Positions 33,261 to 44,600 of a DNA stretch of 64,000 bases are shown here, one piece after another. Origin of the DNA: Lagopus muta (taxonomy: Eukaryota > Chordata > Aves > Galliformes > Phasianidae); NCBI RefSeq assembly GCF_023343835.1, contig NC_064449.1:2579778-2643777 (forward strand), given 5' to 3'. The notes beneath the pieces are model-generated. The model worked only from the letters and a program-made list of their open reading frames with translations, was not told the DNA's origin and ran no database searches. The position numbers were made by a program, and so were the translations under genes. The stretch's first letter is position 1; each line of letters starts with the position of its first letter.

Positions 33261-36200
33261 TAGTGCGGAGGGGTTACCAGGACACCGATGCCGCTCCCCA
33301 CGTCTCGGTCGTCACTAAGCTGAAGGGAGTGTCCGTCAGCCGGGCGGAGGACGCGAGGAGACGGCTCTGGGATGCGGCGGATTTCTCGAGGCCCCCGCAG
33401 GTAGGGAAGCGGGATTCGAACTCGGGCCCTTCCCTCGCCGGGATTCGAACTCGGGCCCGTCCCTCGCCGGGATTCGAACTCGGGCCCGTCCCTCGCCGGG
33501 ATTCGAACTCGGGCCACAACCGCGGCATCTCTGCGAGCCCCGGCTGCAACCCCCCCGTAAAGCTTCCCGGCTCTGCTGCCCGAAGAAGAGGTTGGAAGCT
33601 CTGAAGTGTGTTCTGCAGCAGCGCCGTGCTGAAGGTGTCTTCTTGCCTCACAGGGAGAAAATGTGCTTTTTCTGGTGACAAACTTCATTGTGACAGACAA
33701 GCAGGTTCAGGGCACTTGTCCCGAGGTGAGCAGGCCTTGCTGGGGGGCTGTATGGGAGGAGTTGGGCACAGTGGTTCCCCACTCTGCAGTGGTGTGTGGC
33801 ATGGCACAGCTTCCCAGGGCTGTGGGCGCAACCTTGAGCTGCCTGAGCTCAGGGAGCAATGGGAGCTCATGAGGAGGGGGGTGAGATGGGCATTAGATCT
33901 TAAAGATGCTTGCTCCCATCTATGCCACCGGTGCTTTGCTCTCCAAGAAGGCTGGCTTTGCTTCCTGGCTGCAGTGCATGGCTGTGCAGCTGCTGAAGAA
34001 TCAGCAGTGGTTTCTGATAAAGATGAAGAGTGAAGTCATTCTCTGCCCAGGTACGTTTATTTTCTGTGCTCCCCAATAAACCCTTCAGCCCTGATGTTTC
34101 AAGGGTTTCTGCACAGCAGATCTCATCTCTCATCATGTGCCTGTAGCACGTGCAACCTGGTTCTGTTTGTGCCGCTGGAGAACACCGTCACCAATAGATT
34201 TTCAAGGCTGACTTACTAGAAGGTGATAGGAAGGGTGTGTTGAAGGGTGTGTTGAAGGAATCTTGGCCAGATTTAGGCTTTCTAAAGCATTGTTGTGGAC
34301 TTCAGTAGCTGAATTCCCAAGCTTTGCACCTCTTCACATACAACCAGTGGGTGAGCTTTAAGGTCCCTTCCAACCCAACCATGAAGCTGTCTTGGGGAAC
34401 CCCTTATCCCAGCTCTGGGGGGACTGTGCTGCTGGTTTGGAAGCATTTGGGACGTGCATGGAGATGTGAGTGAATGGCTGTGAGCCTTAAGGGCGCCGCA
34501 GCAGTGACCCCTTCTCTCCTGTCTCTTTCAGAGCCCCTCTGTGCTGGATGGGATCTGCATGGAAGATGTGGACTGTCCTATAGGAAACCCAGTGGTTCAT
34601 GGCAATGGTACTGCATTTTTTGCTTAAAAAATAGACTAAAATCATTCAATTCCAGCTCCGTAGCGATGCCTCATTGCCCACTTTCAGTGCCCTTTGGCAA
34701 TAAATCCTGGAGACTGCCTTAAAATGGCAGGGCGCCATTCGCGTTGTCTCCTTTCTAGGGATTAAGACTGGGAAATGTGTGATGTTCAACAGCACCCATT
34801 CCACCTGTGAGATCTTTGGCTGGTGCCCCGTGGAGAATGACACCCTGCCCAGGTACGGCACAGGGATGGGGACGGTCCCTCCAGGTGTTCTGGCACTGAG
34901 GGATGTGGTTAGTGGGCAGCGGTGGTGGTAGGCAGGCGTAAGATGACCTTAAAGGTCTTTCCCAACCTTAATGGTTCCGTGATTCTTGGCCCTTTGTCAT
35001 GGCCAATGTAGCCCAAATCGCGGGGCTTTGTTGTTTTGCAGGAAACCTCTTCTGGCTGAGGCAGAGAATTTCACTCTTTTTATAAAAAATACTGTCAACT
35101 TCACCAAATTTAACTTCTCCAAGTAAGTATGGCGCCCTCCAGCCCATAGCGTGTGCTGCCCGGCCCAGCCTCTACGCTCAGCTCATCCCAAGGGCTGCGT
35201 ACCACCCCTCTGTCTCTCCTCCTGTTTCAGGGGCAACACGCTGCAGACCAACGATCCCACCTATTTCAAGACCTGCATCTACGATCCCTTTTTCAGCCCT
35301 TCCTGCCCTGTGTTCCGTGTCCGTGACATGGTGGAAGCGGCTGGGGAGACCTTTGGGTCCCTCGCACTGCTGGTATTTGCTTCTTTTTCTTTTCAAGCAT
35401 GAAAGATGACTTCTAATTCCCCAAAGGAGGCCAGGCTGGATGGGCCCTGAGCAGCCTGATCTGCTGGGAGGCAACCGACCCAGGGCAGAGGTTGGGGCCG
35501 GGGGGCATTAAGGTCCCTTTCAACCCAGCAGTGCTGTGATGCTTTGACATCTCCGGTCCCTGGAATGTAACGTGTGTTGGTGCGCCGCAGGGAGGAAGCA
35601 TCAGCGTGCGCATTGAGTGGGACTGCGACCTGGACCAGCCTGCTGCCCACTGCCAGCCACGCTATTCCTTCATCCTGCTGGACAGGAGGTACAACTTCAG
35701 GTGAGGGCGCTGGGGTGGGCGCGCTGCTGGCACTTGGAATCTCCCTTTCCCTGAAAGGAGCAGCAGGGCAGATGGGACCCACAAAGCCAGCCATGATTGT
35801 GCTGAGCCCGACTGAGTGCAGGGATGTGTGGCTGAGCCCTGTGTGCCTCTGCAGAACGGCCTCCTACTACTGGGACTTGCAGCGGCAGCACTACCGCAGC
35901 CTGCTGAAGCTCTATGGCATCCGCTTTGACATCTCTGTGCACGGCCAGGTAGCGTGTTCCTTGTCGCTGCCTGCTGCGCTCCTCCTGCAGCCCCACAGCT
36001 CCCCTGTGGGCTCCTCACAGCCCTCTCTCTGCTCTCTGCCTTCTCTCCTCCACCCCTTGTTTTCCTCAGGCTGGGAAGTTCGGTATAATTCCTGCTGCTG
36101 TCAGCTTCAGCACCGGCATCGCGTTCTTTGGAACTGTGAGTACTGAAGATGCTCTTTTCCTCTGATCCATGGGCTATGATCCGCTGCCCATCTGCAGCTT

Positions 36201-37035
36201 CCTAGCTTCAGGAAGCGTGATGTGCAGCCCAGTGTAGCATGCCTGGCACTTGCTGCCATTGACCTGGTAATGGGGTCCCCCACCAGCCCCCATTTCCCCC
36301 ACACATCCCTATCCCTTGCATGGCTATGACTGTGGCTCTCCCCTCTGCCGACCCTGACCCACAGATTTCCCCACCTCTGCTCCATTTGTCCCCCCTCTAG
36401 GCCACCATGGTCTGTGACCTGGTTCTGCTCTACCTGGATGCGAAGGCTGACCTCTATTGGAAAGAGAAATTTGAGGAGGTGAGGATGGGCTGTGGGACCA
36501 CCTGGGAGAGCTGAGGTTTTGTGAGCTGATTTCATTGCTTTTTGCCCTTTGATTGTAACTCAGTTCAGCAGATCTGGGAGCTGTGTCAATGTTGATGCTG
36601 TAGATTTTCTTGCTGTGCGTGATGCCTGCTTGGCACTGCCCAGGTGGATGGGGAGCCCTTCCAGAACCCTCTCATTCCCCATCAGAGCAGGTCTGCTGCC
36701 AGCCCTCGCTCAGGGCATCTTCAGCTTTCTCAGACAGAGTGTTGGCAGCCTCCAAGGCTTTCTGGTTTCCTGGGGAAGTGTCCCAGGGCTGCACCATCCT
36801 ACTGGGGGAAACGCATTTGGCCTTATTCCAACCTGAATTGCAAGTCAACCTTAAGGAATGGAACTGTTAGCATGGGAATGGGCAGAGCAGGGCAGGATCT
36901 GGGCATCCCCTGGACTGTAGCAAATGTCTGTTCATTTTGCAGGCAAAACCTCCCAAAGGTAAGAAAGAAGCAGCAGCTGAGGCAGAGAGGGCTGGCCAGG
37001 ACCTGGGAGATGCTCAGCAATGCACACTGGAGTGA
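33037..37035 (+). CDS. P2RX6: P2RX6, P2X purinoceptor 6, complete
   Basis: An ATP-gated cation channel subunit; P2X channels are plasma-membrane trimers. Twelve exons: 33037-33179, 33250-33400, 33654-33725, 34532-34607, 34759-34852, 35042-35122, 35231-35372, 35591-35700, 35855-35948, 36070-36135, 36401-36478 and 36943-37035; 1200 bases, 399 aa. The P2X 12-exon plan with 72-, 81- and 142-base exons is kept. TM1 is at about residues 33-53 and TM2 at about 331-355. ATP-site residues are in place: K71 and K73 in TKLKGV, N288-F289-R290, and K308 in KLYGIRF. All ten ectodomain cysteines are present. YWKEK (362-366) fits the YxxxK membrane-stability motif. The ATG at 33037 has a GCCATGG context and precedes the conserved LLDYKTEK. 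The frame stays open upstream to an ATG at 32815, opposite LRRC74B exon 1; I do not prefer that start. Confidence 0.96.
33410..33516 (+). repeat. 29-bp tandem repeat carrying a tRNA T-arm-like motif
   Basis: Four copies starting at 33412, 33441, 33470 and 33499, with core gggattcgaactcgggccc and a gtccctcgcc linker, in P2RX6 intron 2. On the minus strand each copy reads GAGTTCGAATCCC, which resembles the tRNA T-loop and Pol III B-box consensus GGTTCGANNCC (one mismatch, the first base). No acceptor stem, D-arm or anticodon arm is present, so it is not a tRNA gene. Confidence 0.9.
34345..34384 (+). mobile_element. Very short CR1 tail remnant (+)
   Basis: Only the diagnostic end survives: gagctttaaggtcccttcca, acccaaccatg. 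It lies in P2RX6 intron 3. Confidence 0.5.
34885..34986 (+). mobile_element. CR1 LINE 3' fragment (+)
   Basis: Shows gttctggcactgagggatgt, ggttagtgggcagcggtggt, gaccttaaaggtctttccca and accttaatggttccgtgatt, typical of the CR1 terminus. It lies in P2RX6 intron 5. Confidence 0.85.
35423..35546 (+). mobile_element. CR1 LINE 3' fragment (+)
   Basis: Shows ggccaggctggatgggccct, gagcagcctgatctgctggg, ttaaggtccctttcaaccca and gcagtgctgtgatgctt. It lies in P2RX6 intron 7, close to the exon 8 acceptor. Confidence 0.85.
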
Positions 37036-37342
37036 CCTGCAGGTAGATGTGATGGGACACAGCTTTGACCCTGCAGGAGGTGGCCCAATTCTGGCCGAGC
37101 ACTGGGGCTGGGTGCTGCTGCACTTCTGAAGGAGTGCCAGCATCAGCAGAAGTCCTTGGTACATAGAGAGTATATGGAGAGTCCTCCTGACACAACATGC
37201 AGCTCCAGGGCCGTGCTGCAGAGCTGCTGCTGGGGCTGGGGCTCACTGGGATGGGGTCGGTCCGTGCTCAGCACAAGAGGCTTAAAGCACTTTGCGCTTC
37301 TTCCCTTCCCACTTGGCCCTGTGAAAAGCAGGGATGCACTGA

Positions 37343-37348
37343 AATAAA
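37343..37348 (+). terminator. P2RX6: P2RX6 polyadenylation signal
   Basis: Canonical AATAAA 308 bases after the TGA stop. Cleavage near 37365 is expected, only about 120 bases from the expected 3' end of the convergent TMEM17B gene. Confidence 0.75.
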
Positions 37349-37502
37349 GCTGTTCACAAAGTGGGAGGTGGCTCTGGCCATGCTCTTTGCCTTGGAGCTC
37401 TGCATCCTTTGCACCGTCGCACAAAGTGCACCTGCATCCTGCAAGCACTGAGCTGCACAGCCCAACTCTGCCCTCCTGGGAATCAAGATGGACGTGTACC
37501 CC

Positions 37503-37508
37503 TTTATT
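37503..37508 (-). terminator. TMEM17B polyadenylation signal
   Basis: TTTATT on the + strand is AATAAA on the gene's strand, 88 bases past the TMEM17B stop codon. An ATTAAA (37580-37585 on +) lies closer to the stop but is probably too near it. A short 3' UTR is inferred. Confidence 0.7.
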
Positions 37509-37595
37509 GGAGCCCCACGAGCCCCAGAGCTGCCTGGCTCAGAAAAGAGTGCTCAGAAGCGCGTTGGGAGCTGGTGCTGTTTAATGTTGTTGGGC

Positions 37596-38875
37596 TCAGT
37601 GGGGTGGATCGTGTCCCACAGCATCACCCTGCCTGCCCACCTTGAACTGCCGCAGGTAGAACTGAGCTGCCAGCTGCCTGCTCATTGACCGCAGTGCCAG
37701 GAAGGCAGCCACCACCTCACAGATGAGGAAGGCCAGCAGAAGGCTGTGCACGGCCAGCTCCAGCGGCAGGCGGATGGTGAGGTGGTCCGTGAGCAGGAAC
37801 AGCAGGAGGGGCAGCTGGATCAGGATGGAGAGAAGGAGGAAGCCAGCAAGCTCAGGCACCTGGATGGGGAGAGGCTGGTGAGGATGTATGGGAAACCTTG
37901 GTATGTGGGGGGCACCTCTGCAGGGGCTGAACCCCCTGGAGCATCCTGAATTGGATGTCAGGGGGAAGTTCTTTACAGAGAGTGGTGAGGTGTTGGAACA
38001 GCTGCCCAGAGAGGTCATGGATGCCCCATCCCTGGAGGTGTTCAAGGCCAGGTTGGATGGGGCCCTGGCAGCCCGGTCTGCTATTAAATGAGGAATTTCA
38101 TGGCCCTGCCTGTGGCAGGGGGTTGGAGATTCATATCCTTGAGGTCCCTTCCAACCCTGGCCATTCTGTGATGCCGTGTGATTTGGTGAATTGGCACTCA
38201 AGGAGGAAGGGAGGTGACGGGCTCTCAGACCCTGGGCGAAGGGGACATCCAGCATGGGGCAGGGGGCCAGCCCTTACCTTCTCCTGCAGGTTCCCAATGT
38301 AGCCCAGGTAGAGCCGGGCTCCTTCGGCCATTGTGAGGATGAGGAAGGCAGCGAGCAGGAGGAGCTGGTAGTAGCGGGGCAGCAGGTTGTACTGCAACAG
38401 GGCACAGCCTGGTCCCTGCCAGCCCCATGCTGGTCCCCAGCCCTACTCCCTCTGCCCTCCCAGTGTAGCCTTCCTTCCCTGTTGGAAAGCTAAGGGTACC
38501 TTCAGCTGTAGCATCATGCCCTCAGCCAGGCACCAGCAGGGGAAGTAGCAGACGTTGAAGTAGAGCATCACCTGGAGGGGCAGGCTGGCCAGCACCTCGT
38601 GCACTGGGCAGAGAAAAGCAGGGCTGGGGAGGACCCCCGGTACCCCCATCATCCCTCCCCTGCATCCCAGCCCAGTGCAACAGCACTGATGTCTGCTGTC
38701 AGCCATTGCTGAGGGTCAGGGGACCCACGGCTGCAGGAGTCAAACTGCCCAGGGTACCTGGATGGTAGAGGTGAGCAGTGCTGCTGTCCCATGTCTTGTT
38801 GGTGGAGAACAGGGCGCCGCTGAAGGCCGTCAGCCCCCGGCGCAGGTTGGGGGGCAGCGGTGTGTGTGCAGCCAT
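37596..38875 (-). CDS. TMEM17B: TMEM17B, TMEM17-like transition-zone membrane protein, complete
   Basis: Four exons in transcript order: 38875-38758, 38603-38500, 38391-38278 and 37859-37596; 600 bases, 199 aa (human TMEM17 is 198). The second exon gives LASLPLQVMLYFNVCYFPCW, the third YNLLPRYYQLLLLAAFLILT and EGARLYLGYIGNLQEK, the fourth VPELAGFLLLSILIQLPLLL. These align with TMEM17 SSLPLQMSLYFNVYFFPFWW, YSLLPDYYK, EAIRLYLGYMGNLQEK and VPELAGFW. Four membrane helices lie at about 51-72, 83-103, 118-137 and 146-168. TMEM17 proteins sit in the MKS/B9 complex of the ciliary transition zone and gate membrane proteins into the cilium. The divergent N-terminus and the Cys-rich FNVCYFPCWCLAEG suggest the paralogue rather than TMEM17 itself, whose human locus is elsewhere (2p15, from memory). 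The start ATG (agccATGg) is the only suitable one in the exon. Confidence 0.9.
37950..38175 (+). mobile_element. CR1 LINE 3' fragment (+)
   Basis: Shows ggggaagttctttacagaga, gctgcccagagaggtcatgg, atgccccatccctggaggtg, ttcaaggccaggttggatgg and gaggtcccttccaaccctgg with ccattctgtgatg. It lies in TMEM17B intron 3, antisense to the gene. It is well preserved, so relatively young. Confidence 0.92.
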
Positions 38876-41640
38876 GGCTGCCAGCAAAGCTGGGATTAGC
38901 AGGAGGGGAATTAAGGCAGCTACTGCTCAGGGTAATGCGTGGGGCCAGGCAGCCATTGGCTCTCATGTTACACAGCTGCTGGGGAAGGGCCTTTATTGCC
39001 ACAGTGAGAGCTCCCAGACACTGAGCCCAAGGGTACAGAGCATTTCCAGCAGCAGGTGGTGGCCGTCCATCTGTCACCACCATCCCCTCCACGCAGCACT
39101 CTGCCCCATTGCACCCTCTCCCCACTGCATTGTATCAGCATCATTATTGCTTAAAGTTCCCTGACAAATGTGGATGTGGATGTGCCCCATCCCCTGAAAC
39201 CCTTCCCGTTGCAGAAGGGACACAACAGCAAAAGTGCTCCACCATCTCCACCATCTCCACACTGGCATCGAGGTGACGTTGCCAAAAAACGAGTCCTAAA
39301 GTCCCCAGGCCCATGGAGCTTTTTGCCCCCACTGGAGCAGGTGGTCCCCATTGTGGATGTGTGGGTCCTCACACAGGTGTGGGCCCCCAATGGTTCTCCT
39401 TGTGCTCTTCAGCCTTCGCCCCATCCCAGCAGGTGCCTCAGGCAGCAGCTGCTGCCAGTGCCTGGTCTGGCTGCTGCTGCTATTGAGGCCATTTTAAAGC
39501 AGTTCTTAAGGGCCAGACCCTGGTAAGGGACATGAGAAACCAAATAAAAAGGATTTTTCTACTTGCTGAAGCCAAAGCTGAGCTGTGGAGTACATCATAC
39601 AGGCTGCTGGGAAGAAGGAGGAGTGCTAGGAGGTCCCACCAAGGACTCTCTTTTGGGGAAAAACCCTATGCTACGTGGATATCCCAGGCAATGTTATAAG
39701 GTATGGAATAAATAGAGCATGCTCTGAGTGTTGGTCTGTCACTGGGTTAGGACAGTGCACTAAGGAAGGCTGATAAACCAGCAGAAAAGCCCATGAGGTC
39801 CTGCTGGTCTATTTGGCCACATGTGGACAGGACATGCTTTTCCTGAAAAGCAAAACACACTGCACAGCTGTGTGGGAGCACTTCAGAGGATGGTGCCTCT
39901 GGGTGAGCAGAAAGGTGGTGCTTTGGAAAAGGTCAGCCAGGCTCTGCTGGGGGGCACACAGAGCTGCTGTGCCGGGGCAGTGAGGAAAGAAGGAGCAGAG
40001 CAATAAGAGGTAAATGATCCCAGTGCTGCTGGATGGCATCTGACCACCCCAGCAGCAAGATATGTGATGCACAGCCACAGCTGCCCATGGATCCAAAGCA
40101 GCAGCTGGGCACTGTGCTCACATCCCTGCCTACGGCCACCACTGGTCACACTGCCTGGGAAAAACCTGGCAGTGAAAGCAGAAGGGGCCAAGAGGAGGTG
40201 TGACTGCTGACGTTGCCACCTGAGCAAAGATCTGAGAGTCTGGAAATAAAGATGAGCAGGACATGGGACACAAGGGAATCCTGCACAGGAGGTGCAGGCA
40301 CCATCTGCCCAACCTGCTGGGCTTGGAAGGGAGCAGAAAGGGTCTGGGTCACAATAGGAGCACTGCTTTCATTCATAAGGGGGGGATGAATCAAACTGAA
40401 AATAACAATTTTCTGGCTTTGGGCTGAGGGTAATGCAGTGACAGATGGGGAACAAAGCTCCCAAAGGACAGAACTGGATGCTGTCCATGGGGGAATCTCA
40501 CACCTGGCTCTGCTGGGTGGACAAACACAGGGATCTGAACTGGCCACCTCCACTCCTGAGCAAGAACTGGGGCCCTTCTGCCAGCCAGGAGCAGCAAGCA
40601 TGGCCACAGAGCACTGACTCTGCCAGTTGAGATGAGATATGTAGCTCTGCCATCAGGAGACAGGAAGAGTAAATGACTAAGGGCAGAGAACAGCCAGAAA
40701 TACTCCTCCAGCTGTTCTGCCTGCAGTAGCATGGCAGCAGCAATGTCAATCTTTCCATTACCACTAAGGAGAAGGTGCAGATGCTGGGCTCCATGGGGAG
40801 GAAAGAGGATCTAGGAAGGATCAATGTGCTTGAGAGCATGTACTGGCTACAGAGAACAACAAAAGGCACTCATGCTGTTCATAAGGTGAAGGGATGTGCT
40901 TGGGGCTCTTGTTGTGCCGCTTGGAGAGCATGGATGTGGCACCCACCAGCACCATGGCCCCCATGTCAGCAGTCTGCAGCTCCTTGCCAGCCATGCTGGT
41001 GCCAACCCTGCTCCCCCAGGGTCTGTTTCCTTGACTTTGCAGTGGGGATTCCACCCACTGACCCCACACCCAGGAGAGCTGGCGGCGGTTTGCATGCACA
41101 GAGCTGCTGGGAAGGTGACTGCTGGGTGAAAAAGGCTGGGTTTGGCCAAGTCTCAAGGGAAAATGACTCAGGTGCATTATTTGCATCGTGCTGTGGAGCT
41201 CTGCAGCCATCCCCATCTCCTCGAGGCCAGCGCAGTATCAGGAGGTTGCAGCCATGTCTGTTAGGAGCCTTTCCCCGTTAGCCAGGACATATCTCCAGTT
41301 CTATGAAGACAAAAAACCAGCAGCACTGTGAGCTTTCCAAGCTGTGCAGCACCCCTTCCTCTGCCTGCATTTTCACCCCATGCAAAACAGTTCAAGCAGG
41401 TTTGGGTTGCAATACAAGCACACGGCCATCATCAGCGTCTCCACGCAGGAGTTGGAGATGTGGCACACCTGCAATACCCCACACAGACCCAGGACCCAAA
41501 ACTGAACGTACTTGCCGTGACGGACAAACAGCCTAAAAGGTGCAGATGCAGCAGGAGACAGAGAGAGAGAAAAGACATTCAGGGTTAGGCGGCCCTCTGC
41601 AGGCTCCTCCCCAGCCCAGCTCTTGGCACAGCACGTCTAC
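38876..41640. other. Region between TMEM17B start and AIFM3 stop
   Basis: Holds the TMEM17B promoter (not CpG-rich) and the AIFM3 3' UTR, of unknown length. The only canonical minus-strand AATAAA I found is at 38992-38997, 2.6 kb past the AIFM3 stop. No additional gene, and no LZTR1 or THAP7 sequence, was recognised here. Confidence 0.5.
38992..38997 (-). terminator. Possible distal AIFM3 polyadenylation signal
   Basis: TTTATT on +, AATAAA on the minus strand. If used by AIFM3, the 3' UTR would be about 2.6 kb and would end some 110 bases upstream of the TMEM17B start codon. A closer non-canonical site is equally possible. Confidence 0.3.
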
Positions 41641-44600
41641 TTACTCCACGTCACGCTTTCGGATGGCCCTGCCAGCAGCCAGGACCTCGGCCACCTTGGA
41701 AACAATGGGGTCGTAGTTCATGCTGGCCACAGCCACCACCTCGTCACTCCTAGGGCCGGAGAGCAGAGAGGTCAGGGCAGCCCCAGCAGGGACATCTCCA
41801 TCACCCAGAAGCAACATGCTGGAGAGAGGCAGGGAGCAAAGGAAAATGGGACCTGCTCTGAGGTGTGAGCAGTGACTACGGTATGGGACAAGGACAGAAG
41901 AGCTTGGAGCTGGTTGACCCCACTGTGGTCTCACAGAAGTTTGTGTATTGGCCTGGTGATGCTCAGCACGGTGCCTAGAGCTGCCTCTGTGCCACTGCCC
42001 TGGGGTGGGACCCTGGGCACACAGGGGCACCTTGGCCCATGGAGTAACACCAGAAGAGATGGAGCTGATGTGTCCCAGTCTGGCTGACCATCACCTGCCC
42101 TTACCCCCAGTACTGGTGGTACAACGTGAGATCAAAAGGTGAATGGGAATTGAATGAAGGGGAAGAAAAGGTGTAAAAACACCAGATGAGCTTCGGGTAA
42201 AGGTCACAAAGCAAAGGAGAAGGTTTCCTCTGCTCTGAGGTTTGCAGGAGTCAGCCTGAGCATAAATCTTCAAAGTCTGACTCACAATTAGTAACAGAAT
42301 AAATAATGTAAAGATCAGGGAAGGTGCATGAGTGAGATATTAAACACTGGAGACATTGCTCAGGAAGCTCAATGTGGAGGCACCCAACAAACCAGGATCA
42401 GTCCACTGCCACAGGGAAACACCACCACAGCTTCCCTGTCCAGACTGGGAGCCCAGAATCTGCTCCAGATTCACTGGAGCTTTTCCACAGCTCATTCCAT
42501 GTTTTATCCATTCACACATGCATAAAATGGCAAGAGCATGCAAGGAGCCAGCAAATCTTAGGCTGGGTGCTGTTTTAAACTACACTCTGTCCTCTGCACA
42601 ACTGCAAGCTGAGGTTGGACAAAAACAAGACCATCCAGTCCTACCACCCATCCATTCATTACCACCGTGCCCACTGCCTCACGTCCCTCAGAAGAACACT
42701 AATATCCAATATAGCCCCCAAGAAGAGCACCCTGGATTGGAAGTATCTGCTGGAACACAATGAATTTAGGTGCTGTGGGACCCTGCACTGACAGCTGATC
42801 CAGGAGGTTCTCTCCCCACTGTGAGATGCTGTTGTGCACCAACACAGGCAACCATTTCCATCAGCAGGACAAGGGGCAGGTGGTCCTTCTGCAAAATAAC
42901 GTGCAGGCAGTAGTGAACTGGAGCACCTCACATCAGCACTGGCTTTGAAACGTTGTCTTTGAGGCCAGGAGGAGTCCCTGTTTTTCAAGAGGTCTTTTGA
43001 GGCCATAAGGGCACGCTCCCTGCAGCAGGAACGGGGAGCAATCAGAAGTCTTGGCCTATGGGCAGTAAACTGCTGGGGATGAGCACCATCTGCACATGGC
43101 CTTCCCTTCTTCTGTAGGGTTCAGCACAGTGGAAATGGGGTGCCACGAGGAAGGCAACCACAGCTGCTCACTGGGTCTCCCAAGATCTCCAGGGAGTTAC
43201 AGGCTGGGATAACATCGGTCTGTTCTGGCAAAGGTGCTGTGGTGTCTCTTGAAGACAACTGTAGAGCACCTTGTCTTTGCATACAGCCCCAGGCTGACCC
43301 CTCAGCAGCTCACCCTCAGCACTGAATGGGGATAAACTGTTTTGTTCTTCAAACTCTGGAAAAGAAAAGAGTTCTACTGTGAAAGCTGATGCTCAGGGCA
43401 GGCTCCAGCAACGGGCACCACCAGCGTTTCATGCAAGAACCACACACCAGCAAAAGAGTCTAAGCCAACAGGTAGACATGGGAAACAGGAGACGGCCACC
43501 TGGGGACAGCATCCTCATCCAAAAGCGTTAGCACCAGTAGCAGGACTATCACCAAACGGCAAGGAAAGGAGGAAAGAAACGCTCCCAGTCACCTCTGGCA
43601 GAGGCAGAGATGGGGCTGTGGCTGAGAGAAGCCCGCTGGACCCCTCAGTACCTCCAGCTCTCGGCGCACGGTGCCGTCCTGCCACACCAAAGCCATCTCC
43701 TGGGGCCCCTCCTGGGTGGCAGAAGAAGGCAGCGCTCAGCGCCCGCCCCGCAGACCCAGCGTGAGGCCCTGCACCATGCGGGGGATAATTCACCTGGCTC
43801 CTGAAAGAGCTCCACAGATGTTTTATTAAAGTGCTCTGGCATTTCCTTTCTAATTAGGGTTGGGATAAATAGCTGCCTCTGTTGCGCCCTAGGATGGAAA
43901 GGAAGGGTGGGAAGAAGCTTCCAAGAAGACTGTATGCTGGAGAGAAATACTCAGCACGTTGCTTCTCTAGTGCCTGGCACTAATGCATTTGTACTTGCAA
44001 TTTATTAATGCCCTGCACCCTCAGTGTCCAGATTGGAGCACAACTGGCTGGAAGAAGCTCTAGCAAAAATAATTTCCAGCCTAGCAGAACAAGCTGAGCC
44101 AAATGGACACGGAGAGGAGAAAGGAGAAACACTTACTTGGTATAAAATGCAACAAACTTCAGTTCATCCAAGTCCCCTTGAATGACAACATCATCAAATC
44201 CTTCCCCGTGGCCTGAAAGATGAAATTATTATGAGTGGGAGAAGCACTGTTCCTAAGAGAAAACTGTTCCACAGCAAACGTCTTGCTCTGCTTGTCATTT
44301 ACTTAGTTTGACCATGGAATTAAAGGTTGGTTTTCACTTCTTTCCTCTGGATACAGCTCTGGCCCTAGCAAAAAGTGTTTTAACCCAGAGCTACACTAGA
44401 GGCAGCCATCCCACAGTCACTGAGAGATGGGCATTGGAAGGCAGCGGGATGAAGAATCATCCATGCTTGATCAAATACACGCATGTTCAGGGAGACTTTC
44501 CATGTCCACAAGGCCCTTCATGCCTTGCTAAACAAGAGGTGTCCCTGCACATCACCCTGAGCCAGCTGAGGGGGTTGGAATTGGCACTGCAAGGTGGTCA

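Noticed and set aside
33410-33516. tRNA gene or tRNA cluster
   Set aside because: Only the T-arm-like motif is repeated; no acceptor stem, D-arm or anticodon arm.
33410-33516. CRISPR array
   Set aside because: Repeats are directly adjacent without unique spacers, in a eukaryotic intron.
38876-41640. Hidden LZTR1 or THAP7 exons
   Set aside because: No Kelch, BTB or THAP zinc-finger patterns in any frame.
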